The notes under the pieces are model-generated. The model had not been told where the DNA came from and made no database searches. It saw nothing but the letters and a program-made list of their open reading frames with translations. Source: Ruegeria profundi (lineage in GTDB: Bacteria > Pseudomonadota > Alphaproteobacteria > Rhodobacterales > Rhodobacteraceae). From it: a stretch of DNA of 64,000 nucleotides. This document shows positions 1 to 8,378 of this stretch, piece by piece. Every line of letters begins with the position of its first letter. Position 1 is the stretch's first letter. The DNA is taken from positions 1-64,000 of the forward strand of contig NZ_LQBP01000006.1 in the NCBI RefSeq assembly GCF_001507545.1, read 5' to 3'. A program made the translations under genes and the position numbers.

Positions 1-585
1 CAGGCAGACGCGCCCATCTACAAAATCTCTGTGCCCCAATCAGTGCCCAGCGAACGCCACCAGCGCCAATACCGCGAGAGCGGTTTCGTCCTTGTCCGCA
101 TGTGAGACATCGGACGTGGGCGCAGCGAATGGCCGGTTTGGATTTCAGTCTGTTTCACGCCTTTGAATGTCCGGTTTCGGGACACGTGCTGCAACGCCGC
201 GTCAGGAGCCGAAAACAGCACGTCGTGTTGAAGCGGATTTCGCAGCATCGGCGACCGGAGGAAAAGTCCGCGACTCGGACATAGCCGCGTTTTTCGCCAC
301 TGTCCGCTCCTACGCGAAGCAGCTACTCATGGTCGGAACATTCAAAATTTCGCTCTTAGCGTCTGCTAAACGCACATTACCAGTCATCTGATCAAAAGAC
401 TCGGATGACTGCGTCGAGCCCAAAGTTGCCAGTGGTGCTCAGGGCGCGAAGGTCTGCGATGTGTAGATAGGAGCACTTACAGCCAAGTTGGTTGAAACAA
501 CTAGACTGAGGTTGCTGTTATCGACTGGATGGAAGGTGGCGAGTTGGTCGCGCGGACTCCTTCGGCTAGCTGAACTTCTGCTGAC
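1..585. other. Left-edge tract without a supported gene
   Basis: Only short overlapping frames occur here, on both strands, and none has a convincing ribosome binding site or family signature. It lies downstream of the minus-strand TPR regulator that ends at 586. I see no RNA gene, terminator or clear repeat in it. Confidence 0.5.
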
Positions 586-1893
586 TCAACTTGGTGAATA
601 CATATCAAGCACCGAAAGAACGCGCGAACGAGTTGCGGAGTCATTCACGAAAAACCGAGCTATAACTTCATGGGCAGGAAAGTCCGGCCAAGTGTCCAAC
701 ATTTCGACGATTGCCTTCTCCGCCCCTGCAGTATTGCCTGTTTCGTGATAGGCGGTCGCGAGCAAAAAGAGGCTTGGAGGACTTACGGGATGGCCTCGCT
801 CTGCCGCTTTGGAGAAGGCCTCTATGACTGTGTCATAGTTCCCCAGCATTAGTTGTGAAGCGCCGTAGATATTGTTGTATGCGAAACGGCCGACGCCTAG
901 TCGAGACCGTTGTGGGTCAGACACTTCGGCCATAAATACTGGATCATTTACCACTAGGGCCGTGATGCCTATCAGATCCAAAGTATGGCCGTCTTGAGGG
1001 CTAAGGTCCAAGGCAATGCGGGCACGTCTAAGCGCTCCTGAACTATCTCCAGTCACGGCAAGAGTCCAGCCATGAGCGGCCTGGGACCAACCATCCAAGG
1101 GGTCTAGCGTAGTAGCGCGTTCTGCCATTTCCAAAGCTTCAGCAACTAAAGCGGTTGATGCGTCAGTATCGCTTGTCAGAAGTGACTTAAGTGTGAGCAC
1201 CTGGGCCGAACCCGCGTAACCTGCAGCAAGGTTCGGATCGAGTTCAATCACATACCGAAACGTTTCCAGGTTGATAGCTTGCCGTCGGAGGTCGATCAAA
1301 GGAAAAAACAATCCCCGTGTTTGCTCGGCTAAGTTGACAGCCTGAACACTGGTAATTGACCGTTCCCGAAGCGCAGCCAGTTCTGCGGAGCTTTTAACGG
1401 TTGCGAACTCCGTTTTCGATTGGGAACCGCTAAGTCCAACATACCCCAGTACAATTGCCAACAAAAGCGTTGATCCGACGAAGGGCAGCAGGAGTCTGTG
1501 ACGCCATAAACCGAAAGAGTTCGAAGATTCCGACTGGCTTTGTCCAACACTTGGCTTCGTCGCGAAGGATCGTTCAAATTGTGGTCGATACCCCCCGGTT
1601 TGCATAGTTATGCGCAAAGGGTCCGATCTGCCCGCGCCACTGTAGTAGTTCTCCAAAGCACGCCTAAGGCGACGGGCTTCAACCCGCACGAGGTTTAGTG
1701 CCCCTCCGTTCTCGTCAAGTTCCTTATCGTAGACATCGGTCGCAATAACTTTGCCCTTTATAGAACTCCCATGACCGTCAAGTTCCTGCTCGACAATGTA
1801 CTTCAGGAAGGACTGCAGTCTGGGTGAACCAGCAAACTCTGCAGATGTAAGGACGCGCTCAAGTGCTTGTCTAATTTCTTCAGCTGTTACCAT
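586..1893 (-). CDS. Membrane-anchored winged-helix/TPR regulator-like protein
   Basis: The 435-residue protein has three parts. Residues 1-105 form a basic domain with the run VRVEARRLRRALENYY, seen at the N-terminus of TPR proteins related to the TolB/adenylate-cyclase regulators. One transmembrane helix follows at about 132-155 (LLPFVGSTLLLAIVLGYVG). The rest is helical and TPR-like, with DPN- and DPLDGW-type repeat units at about 215-420. The likely role is a signalling or regulatory protein with an N-terminal cytosolic DNA- or protein-binding domain and a periplasmic TPR region, but no ligand can be inferred. The ATG at 1891-1893 is the natural start. It is transcribed alone, divergently from the small gene at 2064. 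It shares its architecture class (signal domain, membrane helix, TPR) with the cyclase protein at 10535, which lacks this N-terminal domain. Confidence 0.7.
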   Translation of the reverse strand: MVTAEEIRQALERVLTSAEFAGSPRLQSFLKYIVEQELDGHGSSIKGKVIATDVYDKELDENGGALNLVRVEARRLRRALENYYSGAGRSDPLRITMQTGGYRPQFERSFATKPSVGQSQSESSNSFGLWRHRLLLPFVGSTLLLAIVLGYVGLSGSQSKTEFATVKSSAELAALRERSITSVQAVNLAEQTRGLFFPLIDLRRQAINLETFRYVIELDPNLAAGYAGSAQVLTLKSLLTSDTDASTALVAEALEMAERATTLDPLDGWSQAAHGWTLAVTGDSSGALRRARIALDLSPQDGHTLDLIGITALVVNDPVFMAEVSDPQRSRLGVGRFAYNNIYGASQLMLGNYDTVIEAFSKAAERGHPVSPPSLFLLATAYHETGNTAGAEKAIVEMLDTWPDFPAHEVIARFFVNDSATRSRVLSVLDMYSPS

Positions 1894-2063
1894 TTTCTTA
1901 GAAAAAACCTGATTTAAGCAGTCTTTTCAATCTATTAATGACCATCCTGATCCTCTGAATTTAAGCTGAACTTACCCCTAGCTCACCGTAACTCACTTTC
2001 CTTTCGCTTCATCCACCTTCTAACATATTGACTAAAGTGAATACAAAAAGGTCACATTCTGCC

Positions 2064-2294
2064 ATGAACTGCAGGGAACTCCACACCCTCATACCCGAGT
2101 ATTCCGAAGCGGCTCTGTCCAGAGCCCTAAGGAACAAAAATGTACTTGAGGCGGTGGAAGACCTTGATGAAGCCCTTAAGCATGTAGCCCTCTCGCCAGA
2201 AGAGTCTTCAGTGCGAAAAGAGTGGGAGACCATTCGAGATGAACTACTAACTGAAATTCGAAGACTTACGCAGAGGTTAAGCGATGCAATTTGA
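2064..2294 (+). CDS. Small hypothetical helical protein
   Basis: A 76-residue reading starts at the ATG of MNCRELHTLI, preceded by AAAGG about 13 bases upstream. A TTG at 2028 would add 12 residues but has no better ribosome binding site. The sequence is acidic and almost entirely helical (EAVEDLDEALKHV and EWETIRDELLTEIRRL), with no signal peptide or membrane segment. I do not recognise the family. It lies between the divergent TPR regulator and the metallo-hydrolase operon and ends 94 bases before the latter, so it could be a separate small gene or an operon leader gene. Confidence 0.45.
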   Translation: MNCRELHTLIPEYSEAALSRALRNKNVLEAVEDLDEALKHVALSPEESSVRKEWETIRDELLTEIRRLTQRLSDAI

Positions 2295-2388
2295 CATCGA
2301 AGATGCGACCGAACCGTTGATCCTGATTGTCAGGGATCAACGGCAAGCCAAACGCTGAGCACCCAGTCTTTACTCGGAGGATCCAAAC

Positions 2389-3690
2389 ATGAGCCAACCA
2401 CGCAACCCTTACGGGCAACGCCCCGGCGGTGGTATTACGCTGCCAGAGTACTACCGCCCAACACCAGGCTGCAGCAGCAACAACTTTTTTCCACCGAATG
2501 AGCTTCTGCCAGAAGGTGAGATGCGCATTTGTTTCACCGGCAGTACACCTTGGCCACCCACTTTGCAGCAATCGGGCACCTCAATTGTGCTGGAACTCGG
2601 CAACGGTACGCCCTTCCCGCGCCGCCTGTTCTTTGATTTTGGCAATGGTTGCGTGAAGAACATAATCCAGCTTGGAATTTTGCCGCCGATGGTGCGCGAC
2701 ATCTTCATCAGCCACCTGCATGTCGACCACTATGCGGACTTGCCCTACTTCATGCCGTTCCGCGCTTGGGGCGGTGGTTGGCGCAATGGTCTGCGCATCT
2801 TTGGCCCGACTGGCGACCGTCCGGAGACGGGCACGCAATATATGGTCGACAAGATGCACGAAATGATGACGTGGCATCTGGAGAACTTTGACCATTGTCC
2901 AATTGGCGAAGGCTACAACACGGAAGTCGTCGAATTTGACTATAAAGACGAGGGCGGCGTAATCCTCGAAGAGCCTGGTCTGAAAGTCACCCACTGGGCG
3001 CGCAGCCACGTGAAGAATGGCGCGTCGGCCTATCGTGTGGACTGGGAAGAAGCGGGTCTGTCCTTTGTATGGACGGGTGACGGTCGTCCGGACGAAAGCA
3101 CGATCAAGTTTGCAAAAGGCTGCGATATCTTCGTCACAGAAGGTCAGGCCGATACGCCGCAACTGTTGAACTATAAGTACGGTACTCCGAAAGAGGTATT
3201 GGAGTTCACTTTGGACACCTACCATACGCCGTACTACGCGGCAGGGTATCTGATGAACGAAATCCAACCCCGCGCTGGTATGATTTGTCACTATACCGAA
3301 AGCCCGGAAGGCGAAGCCATTCAAGAGATCAGGGCGCATTGGGATGGTCTGTTCATGTGGGGGGGGCCTGACATCAAGGTGGTCAACGTCACGAAAGATC
3401 GGATCTGGGAACGAATGGCCCTGCGGCCCGAGACGCCCGCGATGCAGCCTCCTAACCCTGCCACCTTGCCGGTGGAACGATTCCCGGATGGTAAATTGCC
3501 GGAATATGTGCAAATGCCGAAACCGCGTCTTCCGCGCGAAGAACAGCAGGATGCATTCCTGCGTGAGCGGGAATTGGAACCGTCGATCTATATGCCAGAA
3601 GATGTCATTCGTCCGTTAACTCAGCACTACGATGAGGAAACATTCCGCGTGGACATCCAAGCGCTGATCGACGCTCGCGAGGGTCGCTAA
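2389..3690 (+). CDS. MBL-fold metallo-hydrolase, GntH-like
   Basis: The 433-residue protein carries the metallo-beta-lactamase metal motif SHLHVDHYAD (H109, H111, D113, H114). Later candidate metal ligands are in RSHVKNGAS, TGDGRPDE and the histidines near CHYTES. Its opening (NPYGQRPGGGITLPEYYRPT) and its length resemble the MBL-fold family that includes GntH of the cyanobacterial guanitoxin pathway. I assign that resemblance from memory, and the pathway itself is not visible here. The absence of a signal peptide suggests a cytoplasmic zinc or iron hydrolase. GGAGGATCCAAAC precedes the ATG. The next gene is a CobW-type metallochaperone GTPase separated by a terminator-like hairpin, which fits a metal-dependent enzyme. 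MBL fold is secure; the GntH-like label is tentative. Confidence 0.8.
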   Translation: MSQPRNPYGQRPGGGITLPEYYRPTPGCSSNNFFPPNELLPEGEMRICFTGSTPWPPTLQQSGTSIVLELGNGTPFPRRLFFDFGNGCVKNIIQLGILPPMVRDIFISHLHVDHYADLPYFMPFRAWGGGWRNGLRIFGPTGDRPETGTQYMVDKMHEMMTWHLENFDHCPIGEGYNTEVVEFDYKDEGGVILEEPGLKVTHWARSHVKNGASAYRVDWEEAGLSFVWTGDGRPDESTIKFAKGCDIFVTEGQADTPQLLNYKYGTPKEVLEFTLDTYHTPYYAAGYLMNEIQPRAGMICHYTESPEGEAIQEIRAHWDGLFMWGGPDIKVVNVTKDRIWERMALRPETPAMQPPNPATLPVERFPDGKLPEYVQMPKPRLPREEQQDAFLRERELEPSIYMPEDVIRPLTQHYDEETFRVDIQALIDAREGR

Positions 3691-3711
3691 GTCATATAGC
3701 CCAATGACAAT

Positions 3712-3745
3712 CCGCCGCGCTGGAATCCGGCGCGGCGTTCTTCCC
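3712..3745 (+). terminator. GC-rich hairpin, possible intrinsic terminator
   Basis: CGCCGCGC at 3713-3720 pairs with GCGCGGCG at 3730-3737 around a 9-base loop and is followed by TTCTTCCCATTTT. It lies between the MBL-fold gene and the CobW gene, so it could end or attenuate transcription between them. Confidence 0.6.
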
Positions 3746-3770
3746 ATTTTATAATGAGACGAGTTCGAAA

Positions 3771-4799
3771 ATGACCGAAACACTCAAGGAAGCTGTTCCA
3801 CTGACGATCCTGACGGGTTTTCTGGGGGCAGGCAAAACAACGCTTTTGAATCACATTCTGACCGGTGATCATGGGCTCAAGGTGGGCATTCTTGTGAACG
3901 ACTTTGGGGCAATCAACGTGGATGCCGAACTCGTTGTCGACGTGGAAGACGGGATGATCAGCCTCGCAAACGGCTGTGTGTGTTGTCAGATCAGAGACGA
4001 TCTGATTGAATCCGTCGCTGAATTGCTGGAGCGTGACGACCCGATCGAGTACATAATCCTCGAAGCAAGCGGTGTTGCCGATCCTTCGGGGATCTATATG
4101 ACATTTGTGGACTCGTCTTACCGGGACATGATCCGCTTAGACAGTGTGACCTGTGTCGTTGATACCGACCAGATCTTCTCGCATGAAGATCCGGAACTCG
4201 TGAAACTAAAACTGGAACAAATCGGCTTTGCTGATCTTGTGATCTTGAACAAAGTTGATCTGGCTGGTGTAGAAGAGGCTGCAAAAGTCAAAAGCTGGAT
4301 TGATGGGCACTTCAAGCGGGTGCGCATCGTTCCTGCGGTGAAATGCGAAGTACCGCTCGAAATTTTGCTTTCAGTCGGTCGTTTTGATGTCGCACGGTCA
4401 ATTCCGGACTCGGATCACCACCAAGACCATGAACACCACCACGGGCATCATCATGGGATCACCTTCAAAACCTGGAACGGAACTTGGGTTGAACCGGCGT
4501 CGCGACGCGCGCTTGAACGCATGGTCAAACGCGAACTTCCCGGCAATATCTACCGGTGCAAAGGTTTCGTACGTTTGGCCGAGGACTCGGCGTACCGATA
4601 CGTGTTGCAGGTTGTAGGCAGGCGCGTTGAACTGACGCGGGACCGTCCATGGGGCGAAGAAACTCCGCAAACAAGGCTTGTCGCGATTGCGCATGGGTCA
4701 ACGCTCGATCCAGAGCATTTGGACGAGTTGTTCAATTCTTGCATGATGTCGTCTGTCGGAAACGAAAATAGCCAAGATATAACTGTCGCAGCGGGATAG
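3771..4799 (+). CDS. CobW/P47K-family G3E GTPase, metallochaperone
   Basis: The 342-residue protein has a Walker A loop TGFLGAGKTTLLNHI at 15-29, the GCVCC metal motif at 68-72, the NKVDL guanine specificity motif near 155, and a metal-binding histidine stretch near 220 (DHHQDHEHHHGHHHG). Its C-terminal CobW domain follows. This is the COG0523 plan: GTP-driven delivery of zinc, cobalt or iron to a client enzyme in the cytosol. The preceding MBL-fold hydrolase is the obvious client candidate. The stop precedes the DUF1622 start by five bases, so the two are probably cotranscribed. The actual metal cannot be read from sequence. Confidence 0.9.
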   Translation: MTETLKEAVPLTILTGFLGAGKTTLLNHILTGDHGLKVGILVNDFGAINVDAELVVDVEDGMISLANGCVCCQIRDDLIESVAELLERDDPIEYIILEASGVADPSGIYMTFVDSSYRDMIRLDSVTCVVDTDQIFSHEDPELVKLKLEQIGFADLVILNKVDLAGVEEAAKVKSWIDGHFKRVRIVPAVKCEVPLEILLSVGRFDVARSIPDSDHHQDHEHHHGHHHGITFKTWNGTWVEPASRRALERMVKRELPGNIYRCKGFVRLAEDSAYRYVLQVVGRRVELTRDRPWGEETPQTRLVAIAHGSTLDPEHLDELFNSCMMSSVGNENSQDITVAAG

Positions 4800-4804
4800 T
4801 TACC

Positions 4805-5152
4805 ATGCATGGTTTCGAGATTCTGATCGTTCAAGCGGCGAGCTATATCCAGATCATTTTCGAAGCGGCGAGTGTTATCGTTGTGGCGGCAGGGGGCATC
4901 GCCTTCGCTCTTGCGCTCATCAAAAACCGGAAGTCGGACGCCGAGCCGATCGCCCGGCGTATCCTTGGGAAATACCTGATTGTGGCGCTTGAACTACAAT
5001 TGGGCGCGGACATCATCGCGACCGCAACAGACCCAAGCATCGAAGAGCTTGCCAAGCTGACCGCCATCGCCTTTGTCCGAACGTTCCTCGACTATTTTCT
5101 GGTTCGAGAGGTCCGCGAGGAGAGGGTCGAGGACAAACCAAGTGAAACCTGA
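4805..5152 (+). CDS. DUF1622 family membrane protein
   Basis: This 115-residue protein has a hydrophobic N-terminal helix (about 8-40), the conserved LGKYLIVALELQLGADII segment at about 54-73, and a second helix around 85-100. The tail is charged. The LELQLGADI core is typical of DUF1622, a family of small inner-membrane proteins of unknown function. It is the first gene of a closely spaced envelope operon running to 9920, five bases after the CobW gene. Function is unknown. Confidence 0.8.
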   Translation: MHGFEILIVQAASYIQIIFEAASVIVVAAGGIAFALALIKNRKSDAEPIARRILGKYLIVALELQLGADIIATATDPSIEELAKLTAIAFVRTFLDYFLVREVREERVEDKPSET

Positions 5153-5172
5153 TTTTCTGACTGAGGCGCCTA

Positions 5173-5598
5173 ATGGACTTTGACGACGAGGACTTGCCAC
5201 ACCGTTCCAACGCGCAGTTGGCCAGTGACCGAACAGATCTGGCATTCGAGCGTTCTCGGCTCGCGTCAGACAGGACGACCATGGGGTATATGAGAACGGC
5301 TACGTCGCTCGTTGGTTTTGGCTTCTCTATACCCGCACTATTCAGAATTTTGACTGATGTGCCTGGGTTGGAAGAGGTTCCGATAGAACATGCACGTTTT
5401 GTCGGATTATTCATGCTGATACTGGCAGTAATAATGCTATCTGTCGCCATCATACAGCAAATTACTTTTCTTAAGCGGATCTCTGATATCTCAGGAAAGC
5501 CATTTCCGATTTCACCTGCGCTGGTCTCAGCCGGGTTGATCTTGGCGGTCGCTATTTACGCTACAATCAGCATCCTTTGGAATGTGGAACCACTGTGA
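5173..5598 (+). CDS. DUF202/YidH-like membrane protein
   Basis: The 141-residue protein begins with an acidic segment, then the DUF202 signature TDLAFERSRLASDRTTMGYM (28-47), then three hydrophobic helices at about 48-66, 80-100 and 115-137. Members of this family are small inner-membrane proteins of uncertain role. Its TGA overlaps the next ATG by one base (TGATG), so it is translationally coupled to the transporter. Family assignment is good; function is not known. Confidence 0.8.
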   Translation: MDFDDEDLPHRSNAQLASDRTDLAFERSRLASDRTTMGYMRTATSLVGFGFSIPALFRILTDVPGLEEVPIEHARFVGLFMLILAVIMLSVAIIQQITFLKRISDISGKPFPISPALVSAGLILAVAIYATISILWNVEPL

Positions 5599-6491
5599 TG
5601 GAGTCGCCACTGCCCTTTGAGCAATCCGTCACCCTGTTCATCCATATCTTCATTACTCTGGCCATGCTTTGCATCGGGATGAGTGCCACGCTGCGCGAAA
5701 TGGGTGCTGCGGTTCTGGAACGCAAAAAGCTAACGCACCTGCTTGCTGCAAATGTCTTTATACCGCCCGTCATTGCAATCCTGATTATCGGGATTTTCCC
5801 CCTACCCAGACCGGTCAGCGCCGTTTTGTTTTTGTTAGCGGTCGCCCCCGGCGGCATCAACGCTGTCCAGTTTTCGACCAAAGCGCCGGGACAAGTCAGC
5901 GCGGCCGGGGCCCTATTGGTCTTACTTTCAATTATCGGCTTGGTTCTTGCACCTTCGGCCGCACAGGTCGTTCTTCCAACCGCCACGCTGGAACGTGTCG
6001 CTTGGGACCAGCTAATGATCCGCATTGTGGGTGTGATCGGAATTCCCTTGCTTTTGGGGATTTTGATCCGACGATTTTACCCGGATGTCGCCGAGCATAT
6101 CTACAAACCGGCGATGCTGATATCGACAGTCTCATTCATTGCATCTGTCGTAGCAAGCATCAGCATCCGGCAGGAAGCCGCTGTTGGATTGGGACCTTCG
6201 AGCCTGATCGCCATATTGGTTTTCATTCTGTCCCTAATGGCGCTCGGCTGGTTTTTAGGCGGCGAGAATAAGGAGTATCGGCAGGTCCTTGCGACCTGCA
6301 CAAACCTTCGCAATGTCGGTCTTGTCTATCTACTTGTGGATGCGTGCTGCTTTGATCCGGCCTATTCAGCGAGCGTTCTGGCCTTCATGATGCTGATGGT
6401 CCCAATCAACCTTGTGTTCACAATTGCCTGCGCGGTGGTACGGAAACGGCGTAGCCAATCCGGGAATGAGGGTCGGAGCACCAATACATGA
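5598..6491 (+). CDS. BASS-type (bile acid:sodium symporter) transporter
   Basis: From the ATG that overlaps the preceding stop, the protein has 297 residues and about nine hydrophobic helices. It carries the motif VAPGGINAVQFSTKAPGQVS, which resembles the crossover and sodium-site region of the BASS/SBF superfamily, and the later stretch CTNLRNVGLVYLL. The family imports organic anions with sodium, but the substrate cannot be predicted here. A start 21 bases upstream is possible, but one-base coupling to the DUF202 stop makes 5598 the better choice. It couples by ATGA to the outer-membrane gene at 6488. Confidence 0.8.
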   Translation: MESPLPFEQSVTLFIHIFITLAMLCIGMSATLREMGAAVLERKKLTHLLAANVFIPPVIAILIIGIFPLPRPVSAVLFLLAVAPGGINAVQFSTKAPGQVSAAGALLVLLSIIGLVLAPSAAQVVLPTATLERVAWDQLMIRIVGVIGIPLLLGILIRRFYPDVAEHIYKPAMLISTVSFIASVVASISIRQEAAVGLGPSSLIAILVFILSLMALGWFLGGENKEYRQVLATCTNLRNVGLVYLLVDACCFDPAYSASVLAFMMLMVPINLVFTIACAVVRKRRSQSGNEGRSTNT

Positions 6492-7177
6492 CAAGTGTTC
6501 AAACGTGTCTTGCCACCATGGTCATTATAGATGCTTCCGCTTCTTGGGCGCAGACCGGAGAAAACGAAAAACTATCGGATGATCCGACCAAAATTGTTAC
6601 GAAAATCGGCGTTCGTTATAGTGACTTTGGCACTCTATTCGGTTCGGTTGCTTTTGGGCCTGTCACAAAGATCAATATATCGGTCTCAGAAGACGATCAG
6701 TGGCGCATTGGTGGCTCTTATCTCTTCGATTTTGGGATAGTTAATTTCTCAGCGTCCGAGCAAGAGCTGGAAGGCGGCGTCAAACAAACGCAATACGCCA
6801 TAGGGACCTTTGTGCCGCTTGCCGCGTTTGGCGTTCAACCGAAAGGATGGCTTTTGTTCCCGGCTCTTGGGGCAAACTATACCGACGGTCGGATCAGCAA
6901 CAGCGACTTTGAATTTGCTGATGCCTTTCCCGCTGAAATTGCCAGCAAGGGCGGTTATATCGGAATACTTGGCCTCAAGCCATTGTCTGAACGATGGGTT
7001 GTAAAGACCGGTGGTGTCCTATCTGCCGGTTCCAACGACTATTCCGGGTACACCATTGGTGCGGGCCTTACCTTCAATGCGTCGCCGGAAGACAGCATCA
7101 GCGTGTTTGGCAGCCATATCGACAATAGTTTCGGAACACGTGATCTTGTTGGCATCAGCTATACGCACGAGTTTTGA
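6488..7177 (+). CDS. Outer-membrane beta-barrel protein
   Basis: The 229-residue protein starts at an ATGA overlap with the transporter stop. Residues 1-21 form a short signal peptide ending near ASA or SWA. The rest alternates amphipathic beta strands with glycine and aromatic residues (KIGVRYSDFG, IGGSYLFDFG, GALGANYTDG-like turns) and ends in a C-terminal phenylalanine (ISYTHEF), as expected for Bam substrates. This fits an OmpW/porin-like barrel of about ten strands. No specific family is recognised. Coupling to an inner-membrane transporter and an HlyD-type adaptor suggests a cross-envelope transport unit. Confidence 0.7.
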   Translation: MTSVQTCLATMVIIDASASWAQTGENEKLSDDPTKIVTKIGVRYSDFGTLFGSVAFGPVTKINISVSEDDQWRIGGSYLFDFGIVNFSASEQELEGGVKQTQYAIGTFVPLAAFGVQPKGWLLFPALGANYTDGRISNSDFEFADAFPAEIASKGGYIGILGLKPLSERWVVKTGGVLSAGSNDYSGYTIGAGLTFNASPEDSISVFGSHIDNSFGTRDLVGISYTHEF

Positions 7178-7217
7178 CGGCAACGGATCAAAAGAAACAC
7201 AGTGAGGGCGATCAACG

Positions 7218-8327
7218 ATGCTCATTATTCTCGGACTGTATTTTGGCATTGTCTGGCTGGTTTTTGCGAAGCTCAAAATCCTGCCTTGGAACGGGTTCTT
7301 CAAGACGGTCGTATATGGTGGAGCTTTAGTGATAGCACTGGTAGTTGTTGGAGCCTTAAACCACACGACACCATCCGGGACTGTGTCCGTGCAAGGCGCT
7401 GTCATCAACATTGCACCGAACGTATCCGGCCCTGTCACTGAAGTGGCGGTTACGGCAAACCAACCGGTGGCGAAGGGTGATGTGTTGTTTCGAATAGATG
7501 ACACCACCTACGCGGCTGAAGTTGCCCGACTTCAAGCCTCTCTCGCATCAGCACAGTCGACCGCGGACCAGTTGCAGACAGACTATGAGGCGGCGCTTGC
7601 AGAAATTGATTCTCTTGAAGCTCAACTCTCTTTCGGTGTGCAGCGTCGCGACGATATCGTTCAGCTCACTGGGCGCGGTGCTGCCGCTGAATTCCAATTG
7701 CAGGAGGCAGTTTCCACGATTGAACAACTCGAAGCTGGTCTGCGTGCAGCGCAGGCGCGTAGGCGGAGCCTTGAACGACGCATCGCGGCGCAAGTGGACG
7801 GAGTCGATGTTGGAGTTGTAGAAGTTCAAGAGGCGCTGGCCCAAGCTGAGTGGGCATTGCAGCAGACAGTTGTACGTGCGCCTGCTGACGGTATTGTGAC
7901 GGCGCTCTCGCTTCGGCCTGGCAATCGCGTCACGACCTTGCAAGGCGCAATAAATTTCATGGCTCCTTCGGATCGGCTGCTGATCGCGCGGTTGCCGCAA
8001 AGCAGTTATCCCAACGTGTCCGTTGGCGATACGATCCGGATCGCTTTGGGCACAATGCCAGGTCAAGAGTTTGAGACCACTATTCTGTCAATCCCGCCGG
8101 GAACGAGAGAAGGTGCGTTGGACACAAGGGGCGGGCTGCCTGGCCTGCGCGAACTTGCAGGCACGTCAAGCTACATTGTCACCATTGATATCCCAGATGG
8201 CCTTCCTTCAGATCGTGCGCAGCTTGGCACATCAGGAACCGCACTGATAATCACGGAAGAGGCCGGTGCAATTTCAGTGCTGGCTGAAATCCTGTTTTGG
8301 ATCAATAAGAAACTCAACTACATTTGA
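7218..8327 (+). CDS. HlyD-family periplasmic adaptor (EmrA/YibH-like)
   Basis: The 369-residue protein has two hydrophobic helices (about 2-17 and 31-50). It then has a biotinyl-lipoyl half-motif (NIAPNVSGPVTEVAVTANQP), a long alpha-hairpin (about 95-205) rich in Ala, Gln and Leu, and a second lipoyl half ending near PADGIVTALSLRPGNRV. A beta-barrel domain completes the membrane-fusion plan. It would link an inner-membrane pump to the outer membrane. No dedicated MFS or RND pump lies nearby; the BASS-type protein and the barrel protein just upstream are the only partners in sight. Confidence 0.85.
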   Translation: MLIILGLYFGIVWLVFAKLKILPWNGFFKTVVYGGALVIALVVVGALNHTTPSGTVSVQGAVINIAPNVSGPVTEVAVTANQPVAKGDVLFRIDDTTYAAEVARLQASLASAQSTADQLQTDYEAALAEIDSLEAQLSFGVQRRDDIVQLTGRGAAAEFQLQEAVSTIEQLEAGLRAAQARRRSLERRIAAQVDGVDVGVVEVQEALAQAEWALQQTVVRAPADGIVTALSLRPGNRVTTLQGAINFMAPSDRLLIARLPQSSYPNVSVGDTIRIALGTMPGQEFETTILSIPPGTREGALDTRGGLPGLRELAGTSSYIVTIDIPDGLPSDRAQLGTSGTALIITEEAGAISVLAEILFWINKKLNYI

Positions 8328-8378
8328 GTTCAAGTTCGACAAACGGGGCAACTCGGCGCACCAATTACAGGAAACTGA

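Noticed and set aside
18..391. Short frames at the left edge on both strands
   Set aside because: They overlap each other, lack ribosome binding sites and have basic, low-information products.
2581..3513. Long minus-strand frame opposite the MBL hydrolase
   Set aside because: It mirrors the hydrolase codons, has no start signal and no family match.
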